DNA of 64,000 nt, taken from positions 1,035,893 through 1,099,892 of the forward strand of contig CAUYUJ010006335.1 in NCBI GenBank assembly GCA_963575745.1, written 5' to 3'. Position 1 is the first letter of the stretch; every line of letters begins with the position of its first letter. The stretch is from Prorocentrum cordatum (taxonomy: Eukaryota; Sar; Dinophyceae; Prorocentrales; Prorocentraceae). A program made the position numbers and the translations under genes. Shown here piece by piece: positions 33,159 through 43,320 of this stretch. The notes below the pieces were generated by a model. It was not told the origin of the DNA, made no database searches, and saw nothing but the letters and a program-made list of their open reading frames with translations.

Positions 33159-33899
33159 ACGGGCCTGGAGAGGATTTGCGCGAGCCTGGCGCAGCCATGC
33201 TTGAGTTTGAGTGTTTCCTTCGCGGGTCTTCGAGAGGGCAGCGCGACGTGCTTCGGCGCCGCAGAGAATTGCCATACGTCCAACAGTCAGAAGGTAGACA
33301 GTCCAGGAGCCCTAGCAGCGAATCGCATGCATGCTACCGTTCTGCTCAGCGAGAAAGATTTGGCCCCCGGTTTTGCGGGGAGCGCGGATGCGTTCGCAGG
33401 TCGATGTTTCGAGCTGCTGGTTTTGGCAGCAGCTCGCGGTGAAAGTTGGGCGCAGGGCTGGCGGCGGAGAGGCCGGCGGGGCCATCTGGCTCCGCCGTGG
33501 CTTCGCAGCTCGTTGGGGCGCCTTCGAAATGCCGTGCGAGCGACCTGGCGCGCGGGGGTGGCAGTGCGCTGGCGCGCCGAGGCGTCGGGGCCCTCTGCCT
33601 CGAGCGGCTCTTCGGCGGGCGTTGCAGGATAACTCCGCGGAGGACTGAGCCGTCAGAGACATCGAGCGCGCGAGTTCAATGCGCGGCGTAGAAGGATTCC
33701 GCGACCCCCTTGGCTTGGAACTGGCGCCAGGGAAAGCGTTCGCCATGGGCGCCCCGCCCCGCCTCTGCGCCTTCCACGAGAGATGTAATTCGTATGTCAG
33801 TGAGATTGCTGCGTTCTCCTGGATGGGGCCCAGCCGCGCCTTTCGCTCGCGTTGGGCCCCCGCGGGGCGGTGGCCCCGCGGTCGGTGGATGAATCTACC

Positions 33900-34255
33900 G
33901 ATGGGAATTTGCCGCGGGCGGCTGGAGCGCCCCCGCTCGGCGAGAGCGCGCGGCAAACGCTTTCGGATGCAAGCCGCGCCGCGCGCGGCAGGAAATGCTC
34001 TCGCCGGGTAAAGACGCATGGCTGGAATCCGCGCCGTGCGCGGCTGCAGCGCTGGCGTTCGGCAGAACAGAAAAAGCACGGCGGGAAACCGCGCCGCGGG
34101 CAGGCTGGGGCGCCCCCCGCTCGGCGAAGGCGCATGGCTGGAGCTCGCGCCGCGCGCGGCTGGAGCGCTGGCGCTGCTCCGCAATGCACGGCTGGGGCAC
34201 GCGCCGCGGGCGGCTGGGACGGTCGCGCCGGCTGGAAATGTAAAGGCCGGGGCAA
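33900..34255. repeat. CGCGCCGCGCGCGGCTGGAGC repeat, about 60-bp period
   Basis: Units alternate GCATGGCTGGARYYCGCGCC, GCGCGGCTGGAGCGCTGGCG and CGCCCCCCGCTCGGCGAAGG. The degenerate array is open in several frames on both strands, which explains the long frames across 33312-34359. Confidence 0.6.
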
Positions 34256-34299
34256 ACGCCGCGGGTGGCCGGAGCAGTTCTCCATTGTAGAATTGAGGG

Positions 34300-34680
34300 C
34301 CATCCTGGGCGAGCTTGGAGGCCTCTTGGGGCCGTCTCGGAGGCTGCTTGGGCCGTCACGAGGTCATCTTGGAGGACTTCAGGACCGTCTGAAGGCGACC
34401 TTGGGGGCCTCTTGGGCCGTCTTGGGCTGTCAGAAGGCCGAAAAGACGCTTATGCCAAACTCCTGCAGAAACCTATGGGAAATCAATGATTTGGGCCTTT
34501 TCGGGCCCTCCTGGAGGACCTCTAGGCGGCCTCTTGGGCCGCCTTGGACGCTTCTTGGGGAACTCTTGGGCCGTCTTGGGCCATCTTGAAGGCTTCTTCG
34601 GCGGACTCGGAGCCATCTTGGACCCTCTTGGGCCGACTTGGAGGCCATCTTGGGCCATCTGGACCCCAAGCTCGCGATTT
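34300..34680. repeat. CTTGGGCC higher-order unit 1
   Basis: Short units (CTTGGGCCGTCTTGGAGGC) surround a head segment at about 34432-34510: CAGAAGGCCGAAAAGACG, TGCCAAACTCCTGCAG, GGGAAATCAATGATTTGGGC, CTTTTCGGGCCCTCCTGG. The head is shared with later units. Confidence 0.75.
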
Positions 34681-34724
34681 TTTAACACTTTGTCCCTCGC
34701 GAGACGATCGTTCGGGAGGCACGG

Positions 34725-34875
34725 CAACCACCTTTTCCAGGAGGCCGGCGGCACGGACCAGAGGCCCAGGGGAGAGTTCGCTTAGAATAAGAACCAAGAC
34801 AAAATCAGTAGGGTCTAGCACACCAGGCACCCGTGTGATGAATCAGCAGGGGGCGGCGGATCGAAGACGCCTACG
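34725..34875. repeat. array-associated segment, copy 1
   Basis: Contains GGCCGGCGGCACGGACC, AGGCCCAGGGGAGAGTTC, AAGAACCAAGACAAAATCAG, AGCACACCAGGCACCC and GGGGGCGGCGGAT in this order. The same words follow in 36305-36425. It lies between array blocks. Confidence 0.65.
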
Positions 34876-34984
34876 GCGAATCACCGCCGCCCCCTACCTT
34901 TTTGGAAGCGCCTATGTGGCCGAACGTTGAGGCCAGACCCGCCAAGCTATCAGACCATGTGTTCCCCGAATCGGTTTGGAAAGC

Positions 34985-36245
34985 CTTCGGGGAACACGTG
35001 GGCATCTTGAAGGTCATCTTGGCCGCCTGGAGGTCATTTTGACCTTTTCGGGCTTTCTTGGAGGACGTCTTGGAGGGCTCTTGGGCTGTCTTGGAGGCAA
35101 TCTTGAGCGTCTTGGAGGCCTCTTGGGCCGTCTGGGGGGCCTCTTTGGGCCGTCTTGGGCCTCTTGGGCGATCTTTGGGGGCACTTGGGCCGTCTCGGGC
35201 AGTCTGATGGCCGGAAAAAAGCAAATGCCACAACCCTTCAAAAATTCATGGGAAGTCAATGATGTTGGCCTTTTCGGGCCTTCCTGGAGGCCCTCTTAGA
35301 GGACTCTTGGGCCGTCTTGGGCCATCGTAGTGCCATCTTCGGCCGTCTTGGTGGGCCCTGGCCCGTCCGACGACGTCGGAAGCCGTTTTGGGGGCCTCTC
35401 TAAGCCGACTTGGGGTCCTCTTGGGGCGCTTCGGGGCCATCTTGGAGGCCATCTTGGGCGTCTTAAAAGATGGGGGCCTCTTGGGGCCGTCTTGGAGGCC
35501 TCTTGGGCCGCTCTGGGGCCATCTTGGAGGCATCTTGGGCGATCTTTGGGCGATCTTTGGGGGCTCGTGGGCCGTGTCGGGCCGTCGGAAGGCCGAAATG
35601 AGACAAATGTCAAAATCTTTCAACAACTAATGGGACATCAATGATTTTGGCCTTTTCGGGCCTTCCTGGAGGCCTTCTTGGAGGCCTCTTGGGCCGTCTT
35701 GGGCCAGCTTCGGGCCAACTTCGGCCACCTTGGTGGGTTCCTGGCACATCTGACGCCGTCGAGAGCCGTCTTGGGGGCCTCTCTGAACCAACTTGGGGTC
35801 CTCTTGGGGCGCTTCGGGGCCGTCTTGGAGGCCATCTTAGGCGACTTGGAGGTCTCTTGGGCCGTCTTGGGCCCCTCATGGGCCAGTCTTGGAGGCCTCT
35901 TGGGCCGTCATGGGGCCCTCTTGGAGGCCTCGTGGGCGATAGTGGGGCGATCTTGGCGGCCTCTTGAGCTGTCTTGGGCCGTCGGAATGCCGAAAAGAGG
36001 CAAATGCCCAAGGACAATCTATGATTTTGGCCTCTGCGGGCCCTCCTGGAGCACCTCTTGGAGGTCTCTTGGGCCGTATTGAGGCCTCTTGGGCCGTCTT
36101 GGGCCATCTTGAGGCTATCTTACGCCATCTTGGGTACATCTTGGGCCGTCTTGGAGGCATCTTGGGGCCATCTTAGCCGTCTTGGAGGCCCTCTTGGCCG
36201 TCTGGGATGCATCTTGGCCATCTTGGGCCGTCTTTCAACCGTCTG
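34985..36245. repeat. CTTGGGCC higher-order tandem array, units 2-4
   Basis: Heads lie at about 35205-35290, 35588-35672 and 35970-36052, so the period is roughly 380-385 bp. Each head reads like GTCGGAAGGCCGAAA, then CAAATGCCAAAATC, CAACAACTAATGGGA, ATCAATGATTTTGGCC and CTTTTCGGGCCTTCCTGG. Between heads the degenerate 10-12-bp units fill about 300 bp. Confidence 0.8.
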
Positions 36246-36304
36246 GACAAGGAAAAACCTTTTGGAGCGGGTTCAGGTCAATTTTCGGCATCATTTCGGC
36301 TGGC

Positions 36305-36425
36305 AGGCGGCCGGCGGGACGCGCCGGAGCCCCAGGGGGAGTTCTTTTGGAAAAGGAACCAAAACCAAAAATGATAGGATTCAGCACGCCGGGCATCCAT
36401 CTTGCAAGCAACAGAGGGCGGCGGA
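36305..36425. repeat. array-associated segment, copy 2
   Basis: GCGGCCGGCGGGACGCGCC, AGCCCCAGGGGGAGTTC, AGGAACCAAAACCAAAAATG, AGCACGCCGGGCATCC and GGGCGGCGGATGACGG match copy 1 at 34725-34875. Confidence 0.65.
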
Positions 36426-36604
36426 TGACGGAAAGAGCGAGGTACGAGCGAGTGACGTTGAGTTGGGGCGATGCCCTTCTTAGGGGGGGTGCAGGGGGGG
36501 GGGCGAGGCGCGGGGGGATTGGTCTAATAGCCCGTTTCCCTCGTATTTTTTCGAGTGAAGCGGCTCCCAGGCGGCTCCCATGGCTTTTTTTGTATTTTTT
36601 GCAG

Positions 36605-37155
36605 GTGAAGCGGCCCAAGGGCCCCAAGACGGCCCAAGAGGGCCTCAAGACGGCCCCAGGATAGTTTCAGACGGTCCAAGAGGGTCTCGAGACGGCCCCA
36701 GAAGCCCTCAAGAGGGTTCCCGAGAGGGCCTCAGGAGGCGAAAAACCTTCATTTCCCAAGGGTGTTTGCAGGTTTTTCGGGTTCTCCCCTTTTCCGTGCC
36801 CGAAGGGACCCAGACGGCCCAAGAGGAGGACCCAAAGATCGTCCCAAGACAGCCCCAGGGGCGCCCCAAATTGGCCCAAAACGGTCCAAGAGAGCCCCCA
36901 GACGGGCCCAAGATGGCCCAGAGGCCCGAAATATCGTCCCAAGACGGTGCCGCCGGCGCCCCAGACGGGCCCAAAACAGTCCCAGAGGGCCCCGAGACGG
37001 GCCCAAGACGGCCTAAGAGGCCCCAAATATCATCCCAAGACGGCCCCCGAGGCGCCCCAAAGGGGCCCACAACGGCCCCAGATGGCCCCCAGTCGGCCCC
37101 AATACGGCCAAGAGGGCCCCGAGGGCTCTGAGAGAGCCCAAGAGGGCCCCAATAG
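36605..37155. repeat. CCAAGACGGCC array, C-rich orientation
   Basis: Reverse orientation to the preceding array and directly after it. A head-like segment lies at about 36740-36810 (CATTTCCCAAGGGTGTTTGC, GGTTTTTCGGGTTCTCC). Confidence 0.75.
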
Positions 37156-37164
37156 GCTCCCCAG

Positions 37165-37289
37165 CGCGCCCGAAGAGGAGGAGGGGGAGGAGGAGGAGGA
37201 GAAGGAGGAGCACGAGGACGAGGAGGAGGAGGAGGAGGAGAGGAGGAGGAGGAGGAGGAGGAGGTGGAGGAGGAGGTGGGAGGTGAGGA

Positions 37290-37321
<32 letters not shown>

Positions 37322-37555
37322 AGGAGGAGGAGGAGGAGCAGGAGGAGGTGGAGGAGGTGGAGGAGGAGGAGGAGAAGGGTGAGGAGGCGGAGGAAGGGGA
37401 GGAGGAGGAGGAGGAGGAGGAGGAGGAGGAGGAGTAGGAGGAGGAGGAGGAGGAGGAGGAGGAAGAAGAGGAGGAGGAGGAAGAGGCGGAGGCGGAGGCG
37501 GAGGCGGAGGCGGAGGAGGAGGAGGAGGAGGAGGAGGAGGAGGAGGAGGAGGAGT
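37165..37555. repeat. (GGA)n tract, about 390 bp
   Basis: Longest GGA tract of the window with GGCGGAGGCGG subtract at 37485-37515. Confidence 0.95.
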
Positions 37556-37799
37556 TCTTGACACCAAGGCCCAGCCAAGGCTCAGGAACGGGTGGCAACG
37601 TAACAATCTCTGAATACCAGGGCTCCCAACGGAGACGGCGACGCAACAAGGTCCCCACACCAAGGCTCCCACGAGCGAAGGGTGCCATGAGTTATCTCGG
37701 GCAAGTGCCTGAGGCGCTCTTTCCGTTTCCGTGCTGTCCCAGGTCTAGTGGCCTTCGGCCCAACCCGCCACCGGTTTGGGCTGTGGGTCAGGAATTTCT

Positions 37800-38400
37800 T
37801 GGATGAATGTGAGGGTCTCTTGGAATACCTTCTCAGGGCCTGTTGGGGGGCTCGTGGTGCATCTGAAAGGTTTTGGAGGGGCCTCTTGGAGGCTTCGTGG
37901 GGGGCTTCTCGGGGCGTGTTGGAGGCCTCTTGGCGCCTCATGGGAGCTCCTCGGTGGCATCTGGGGGGCTCTTGGGGCCGTCTTGGAGTGAAAGGCTCGA
38001 AACATCAGTTCGGATTCCCCCCTTGGGCTCTCTTGGGGCCCTCCTCGGGTTCCCATGGGGCCGTCTCAGGGTCTTCTTGGGCCATCTTGGGGCCCTCTTG
38101 GAGGCCTGATGGGCCGTCTTGGGACGATTTTGGGGGCCCCTTCGGCCGTCTTGGACGCTGTCTAGACGGAAAGGTGAGCATGGACAAAATGCACGCTTTC
38201 GGAAGGTATTGGGACGATTGTTGCCTTTTGGTGCCCTTGCGGCGGTCCTCTAGGAGCTTTCTTGAGCGGTCTTGGGAGCGTCGTGGACCGTCTCCGAACA
38301 TCTTGGACCGTCTAGGCGCTATCTTTGGGCGTCTCGATGCTCTTTTGGATTGCAGTGGCGCTATTTGTGGGCCTGTTGGTCAGTCTTGAGCCCTGTTGGA
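37800..38400. repeat. CTTGGGCC array, G-rich orientation
   Basis: Degenerate units (CTTGGAGGCTTCGTGGGGGG, CTTGGGGCCGTCTTGG) with a head-like insert at about 38165-38230. Confidence 0.65.
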
Positions 38401-38497
38401 GGCTCCGGAGGCCCCCGGAAGGCGCCGGCGAGCTCACAGGGACCCCCCCTTTGTAATCGGCCTTTGGGCCCCAGGGGAGGGGGGAAAGGGGGAGGTC

Positions 38498-38725
38498 AAG
38501 CAGTGGCGAAGCGTCCCGGCTCGCCTATAGCCCCACCAAACAATGTTCTAAGAACCTTTTGTGGTTCCCACGAAATGTTCTTAGAACATTTCTGGCTGGG
38601 ACTGTCTTGTTTTAACACATTGGGTTTATGTTCTAAGAACATTGCTTTGCTCTTAGAACGTGTTTTGGCTCTAAGAACATTTCGTTGTATGACTATAGGA
38701 ATGCCGGGACGGTCGGTCCCTGCTC
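38498..38725. repeat. 230-bp dispersed element, copy 1
   Basis: Starts AAGCAGTGGCGAAGCGTCC and ends CGGTCGGTCCCTGCTC. Inside are several palindromes GTTCTAAGAAC/GTTCTTAGAAC and CTGTCTTGTTTTAACACAT. The copy at 43321-43559 has the same order throughout and lies in the same orientation. Confidence 0.85.
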
Positions 38726-38852
38726 AAGGAGGGGGAGGGCGCATTATCTCGCACTCCTTTTCCCCGCCAGCGAGCGGGGGCCAGCGGACTGCTGCGAAGA
38801 TGGCGACGAGGACGGGGTGGGTCTTCCTCGTGCACTCCCACCGTGACGCCAG

Positions 38853-38926
38853 GAGATAGACCAGCGTCTTGGCATCTTCAAGCCAGGGCACAAGGTCCTC
38901 GACCTGGGCTGCTACCCTGGCTCGTG
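38853..38926 (+). CDS. ftsJ: FtsJ-like methyltransferase, exon B (SAM motif I)
   Basis: After the acceptor GACGCCAG the frame reads EIDQRLGIFKPGHKVLDLG, then CYPGS. FtsJ/RrmJ-family proteins have a nearly identical arrangement: E-I, then a (L/I)-(L/F)-K-P-G turn, then VLDLG-x-x-P-G-x-W, the SAM-binding loop. The frame is open only here, being closed by a TGA just upstream (38844) and another soon after the exon (38937), as expected for a single exon. A GA donor (GTG/GACTCG) and the acceptor GGGGAG before exon C let TGG be rebuilt across the junction, giving GS-W-T. The enzyme family methylates the 2'-OH of rRNA or tRNA riboses; organellar or nucleolar location cannot be told without the N-terminus. 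Confidence 0.75.
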
Positions 38927-39216
38927 GACTCGGGGGCCTTGAGGGACAGCGATCGCGCAGGCTATTCGAAGTCGGAGCGGGGGCTGGCAGGCAGCAGCTG
39001 CAATGGTGGGGGAGGAGGAGGGCTCTCCTGGGAGGTTATCAGCGATCGGCTAGGATCTCCCATGGGACACAGAGCGGCCAGGCGGTTGAGGATGGTGCAC
39101 ATGAGGATCACGAGATGGAGGTGGTGATGGCGGCGGTGTCACAATGGCAGCCACACGAGCAGGATGATGGGAAGGAAGGGGAGGAGGCTACGGCAGGAGA
39201 AAACGCAAACGGGGAG

Positions 39217-39280
39217 GACCATGTATGCCGCCGACTGCGTGGGCGACCAGGGCCGAGTCCTGGGCATCGACCTCCGAGAG
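39217..39280 (+). CDS. ftsJ: FtsJ-like methyltransferase, exon C
   Basis: Reads (W)T-MYAADCVGDQGRVLGIDLRE. In the family the SAM loop is followed by a helix (Q-Y-A/V-...-V-G-x-x-G) and the next strand with an acidic residue (GxxxGxDL) that binds the adenosine ribose. All of these are present in order. The intron to exon B is only 290 bp (38927-39216), with GA at its start, AG at its end and GAC repeated at both ends. The 3' end of the exon is uncertain: the frame continues as WGGRV but the family signal stops at about GIDLRE. Confidence 0.7.
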
Positions 39281-39474
39281 TGGGGAGGGAGGGTGTCGCA
39301 CCGGGGGGCAGAACAGTTCGCTGGCCCCGGCTCATGCTCGGCGACTGCAGAGGGTGCCTGGAACACGAAAAGACGGCGCTGGGTGGTTTGCCCTGCTCGT
39401 CTGCTGCGAAGTTCTGCCGTGTCGTTCTGCACGCCAAGAGGCGCCGCCAGCGCCCCAGGGGTCGGGCCTCTTGG

Positions 39475-39950
39475 TGGTTCTTGGGGGGTCTCTCGGAGAC
39501 TCCTTGGGGGCCCTCTGGGGCCTGTTTGGAGCCTCCTGGGGGCCTCGAAGCCGGGGGCTCGAAATGTCTGTTCGGGTCGTCTGTTTGGGCCCCCTCTTGG
39601 AGCTGTCTTGGGGGCGTCTTGGGCCTTCTTGGAGGCCTCTTGAGCTGTCTTGGGGCCCTCTTGGGCCGTTTTGGGGCGATCTTGGCGACCTCTTGGGCGC
39701 TCCTGGAGTGTCGGGAAACGGACAAGGCGAGAATGCCAAATTCTTTCAACCATTTGAGTTAATCAATATTTTTTTGCCACTTGGGGCCCTCTTTAGGAAG
39801 CCTCTTAGAGGCGCTTTGGGGGCCTCTTGGGCCGTCTGGAGGCCAACTTGGGCATCATGGAACGATCTTTCCGCGATTCGGGGCCCTCTTAGACAGTCTT
39901 CAGGACTTCTTGGGGCCCTCTTGGCCCGATTTTAGGCCCTCGATTCCCCC
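39475..39950. repeat. CTTGGGCC array, G-rich orientation
   Basis: Units CTTGGGGGCGTCTTGGGCC with a head segment at about 39705-39785 (GTCGGGAAACGGACAAGGCG, GCCAAATTCTTTCAACC), the same as the heads at 7.7 and 35 kb. Confidence 0.7.
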
Positions 39951-40855
39951 ATGATGCGCTTTCCCGGGCCAGGGGGGGGAGCGGGGAATTGCCAGTTGGG
40001 GTACCTACCTGGTGGGGGATTGTGGGGGTAGAACAATCTCACACGCCTGGAGACCCACAAGGCGTCGGCGGATTTGCGGTCTGAGTCGTCGTTCACATTG
40101 CCCTCGTTGGGTCTCGGCGTGGCGCGGCGGAGATCTCTGCCGAGGTGCTCGCCACCCCCCAGGGTGCGAGTTGCAAACCACACCCTTTGCAAACCACACC
40201 CTTCGGAGTCGCCGACATGCACCTCCTCCCTCGTCCCTTACTTTTCTGGCTGGTCCCCCGCTACTCTCCATAAAGGCTTGACGATTTTTCGCCAGCCGAC
40301 CTGCGGGCATCGAGCCAGATAAGTTGAGGTACATCCAGATCAATCTAGGTACCACCCAGAGGCCTCCAGGGGAATCTGGAGCAAATCGAAATCGTGGACG
40401 TTCCAGCGCGAGTCGAGGGACAGCATAAGCCGTTGAGCCCTCAACACCCCTCTTCTTCCTTCCCTCCTCGTGCCCGGACTCTCCCTCTTCCCTTTCACTC
40501 CTGTGGCCGTCGAGCCCAGTTTCAGCATGGGCAGGGCGTGTCCGACGTGTCCGGGAAGGGAGCGATGCGATTTCGTGCGAAACCCAATCTCTGAGACCGC
40601 ATGCTTGTCCCCGAGCTTATGTTTGCATTCTTAGAGGGGGGCTGATTCCACTCGGAGTGCTCCAAAGGATTGCTTGGAGGGGTGATGGGAGGGGGAGGGC
40701 GAGGGGACGGGAAGGGGGGGAGCAAGGACGAGGATGGGTCTGATCAGAGTCAGGGGCCTAATGGTCATTCATTGTCGCTGAGTGCGTGGCTGAAGTGGGG
40801 ATCCGTGGTGAGGATTCTGCTTGTTGCGTTGTTGCGTTGTTGTTGTTTGTTGTCG
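39951..40855. other. no gene recognised
   Basis: Intronic or intergenic sequence with mixed composition and G runs. A short direct repeat, TGCAAACCACACCCTT, occurs near 40172 and 40190. No gene seen. Confidence 0.35.
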
Positions 40856-40859
40856 TCGT

Positions 40860-41010
40860 TCCACCCGCGACCCACCCGCGACCCACCCCGCGACCCAGCC
40901 CTCGACCCACCCCGCGACCCACCCGCCACCCACCCGCGACCCAAACGCAACCCTACAGCGACCCAGCCGCGACCCACCCGCGACCCAGCCGCGACCCACC
41001 CGCGAACTAC
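40860..41010. repeat. CCCGCGACCCA 11-bp minisatellite
   Basis: About twelve units of ACCCGCGACCC with small changes. Confidence 0.9.
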
Positions 41011-41230
41011 CCACATGTGGTTTAATGAAAAATTGGCACCTGCGGGGAACTCCGTGTATAATTTGCCAAACTTTGGCGACTGCGGTGGGCTTCTCCAGAG
41101 TCTCGCAGACTGCCGACGTCCCCACCGCCCCCTCACTCTTATCCGCATCTGCGGGGTGCTACGTATGCGTTAATTTGGAACGCCTGGTTGTTATGGAGGA
41201 ATGGTCAGGGGGCATCGGACATATAAGGAG

Positions 41231-41235
<5 letters not shown>

Positions 41236-41266
<31 letters not shown>
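41236..41266. repeat. (TA)n microsatellite
   Basis: About 30 bp of TA after CTCTCTC. A TATA-box reading is not supported, as dinoflagellate promoters usually lack one. Confidence 0.85.
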
Positions 41267-41269
<3 letters not shown>

Positions 41270-42024
41270 CAGTGTCAGCTTGGGTGCTCCGAGAGAGTAA
41301 CCTTTGCTGTAGTGCAACCCGTAATTTCGTATTGGATGACACTGACGAGGGAACCGATGAGAGGCCTCTGTACGTCAGGATCGACGAGTCTAGCGCGGGC
41401 GTTCAGGGTTGAACGTCGCCATTCGCCCAACACTGGCCTGCATCAAACAGTCTTCTCTATCAGAAATCCGCGACCAACGACGGTTGAAGGATCTGCGCGG
41501 TGTTTGAAGCCGACGCTGACATCATCGGCATGTAAACCCGCCGTAAGCGGCAGGAGACACGAGGAGGCAGGGAGGCAGCAAGATGATTTGTCGCGCTTTC
41601 GGCGCAGGGTCACGCTCCGGCTCCCGTCTAACTGCAAGACGCGGGTGGAGGACGCCTACAAGTTCCGCGGAGGCGCCGCGATCGCTCTGGCCAGCTGTCT
41701 GAGAGCTCAAGATGAAAAGAAGGGGTTTGGGGTGAAAGGGGCCCTGGAGTTTTGTTCGCCGCTTTCGGGCTCCTGGGGCCCGTCCCAGGATCTGGGGTCG
41801 TCAAGAAATATAGGTCTGGACAGAAAACAAGTCCCCGACAGAGCCCCAGGGTCAAGTACCCGCTTCCCTCGGGACTCCCTCTCCCTCACGGCAGACAGGT
41901 GGATCCGTGCTTTGGGTGACCTTGGAGTTCGACGCCATAGCAGCCCCCTCCCTTCACCCTCCTACAGTGTCTCTTCCTGATAATGCTGTGCTGCGCCCCC
42001 GAAGCGAGAGTCAGGGCTGGCCTC

Positions 42025-42132
42025 CAGAGAGGAGGAGGAGGAGGAGGATGAGGAGGAGGAGGAGGAGGAGGAGGTGGAAGATGAGGAGGAGGAGAACGAG
42101 GAGGAGGAGGAGGAGGAGGAGGAGGAGGACCA
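42025..42132. repeat. (GGA)n tract
   Basis: GGA with GGTGGAAGATGAGG interruption. Confidence 0.9.
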
Positions 42133-42480
42133 GTGAAAACCCAAGAATCATCAACGATGTTGGAATCCACCCTCCCTTCAAGCTCCCTTTTCATAGGCCC
42201 CTACAAAGTTCATTTCCACAGGGAACTGCCCCGATGGAAGACAACCTTTTGAAGACCCTGACGCATGTCAAGCCATTGTTGTCGGGATTCGAACGCCACG
42301 GATCAACCTGGCTGTTGCGTCTTGACGGTTTTGAATCGTGCCAGAAAGCCATTCTTGGGACTCCAACACCGCGAATCAACATCACTGTTGCACCCTCATA
42401 GTCCTGAGTCCTTCCAGAACACCATTTCTGGTACGCTGATCATGGGGGCCCGTGAAACCCTTGTAGATTTTACAAGCGAA

Positions 42481-42895
42481 TGAGCGGGACGCTAAGGCGA
42501 GATCCACATTTTGGAAAGGAGCCGCCCTCAAATCTGTGAAGCTCTTCCACATTTTTTCAAACTAGTGTGCGCGGAGCTAAGGCGAGAACCACATTTTGAA
42601 AACGGCCTGCCCTCAATCCGTGAAGCTCTGGCAATTCTTTGCAAACGAATGTGCGCGGAGATAAGACGAGAGTCACATGTTGAAAACCACCCGCCCTCAA
42701 TCCGTGAAACACGTTGAATTTGTTATCACGAATGTGCGCGGCGCTAAGGCGAGAACCACATGCTGAAACCGACTCGCTCTCAATCCATGAAGCTCTTACA
42801 AATGTTTATGACGAGTGTGCCCGGCGCCAAGGCGAGAGCCACATTTTGAAAACGACCTGCCCTCCATGTGTGAAACTGTTGTCAAGTTTTAAGCT
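42481..42895. repeat. 84-bp tandem repeat, five copies
   Basis: Units start near 42481, 42565, 42650, 42733 and 42816 at TGTGCGCGGMGCTAAGGCG. Each contains GAACCACATTTTGAAAAC, then TGCCCTCAATCCGTGAAGC, then an AT-rich end. Period 83-85 bp. Confidence 0.9.
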
Positions 42896-43146
42896 TCAGG
42901 GTCATACATGGTGAGGAAGTCAAAGGCGAAACGCCTGGACCGCCCTAAAAACTGGTTTCGGAGTGCGACAGGGAGAAATTCTTTGTAAGGAAAAGGGTTG
43001 GAGAAGGCGGAGGAGGAGGAGGAGAAGGAGGAGGAGGCTCAGAAGCACCGCCGCTACCCCGGCCGAGTCCCGGTTGCGGCCGCGCTGGGAAGGCGGCCGG
43101 ATTGGCCGGCTGCGCGCGCAGGCGCCCACGCACGAGGGGCGCGCAG

Positions 43147-43215
43147 GCAGCCTGGCGGACATCCGCCAGCGACTGACCGCTGCGATGCAGCGCGGCGTGG
43201 CTACCGTTCTGCTGG
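43147..43215 (+). CDS. probable FtsJ-like methyltransferase, exon D
   Basis: After the acceptor GGCGCGCAG the frame reads SLADIRQRLTAAMQRGVATV, then LL. In FtsJ proteins the stretch before motif IV is a (G)D-(F/I)-x-D segment and a helix ending in a small loop, similar in length and pattern. A GC donor at 43216 (CTGCTGG/GCAGTG) and the acceptor CCCAG at 50790 join in phase as LLG-SVPQ-LDVVMSD. GCAG is repeated at the intron start and exon start, as at the other junctions. The start is uncertain and 10-15 residues between exon C and this piece are missing. Alternative: a chance open stretch. Confidence 0.35.
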
Positions 43216-43320
43216 GCAGTGCGGGAGCCCAGCCGCGGCCGTGGCGGACGTCTTGCTCAGCCCTGGTGGCCTGCGCAGCGCGGCGTCGACGCCGCATCTA
43301 GTCGGGTGCCTGCGCCAGTG

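Noticed and set aside
33312-34359. 290-codon minus frame rich in Ala/Arg
   Set aside because: It coincides with a 60-bp GC-rich repeat and overlaps equally open plus frames.
38869-39762. Single 297-codon plus frame across the methyltransferase exons
   Set aside because: It is not in the frame of exon B or exon C and runs into the CTTGGGCC array. The conserved peptides are in other, short frames.
41236-41266. TATA box or promoter from the TA run
   Set aside because: It is a plain dinucleotide microsatellite after CTCTCTC. No gene start lies downstream, and dinoflagellate promoters generally lack TATA.
42270-42300. tRNA-like GGATTCGAACG word on plus (T-loop on minus)
   Set aside because: The flanking bases do not pair as a T-stem and no acceptor or anticodon arm fits at the right distance.
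42481-42895. CRISPR-like direct repeats
   Set aside because: Repeat and spacer both diverge among units, no cas genes occur, and the DNA is eukaryotic.
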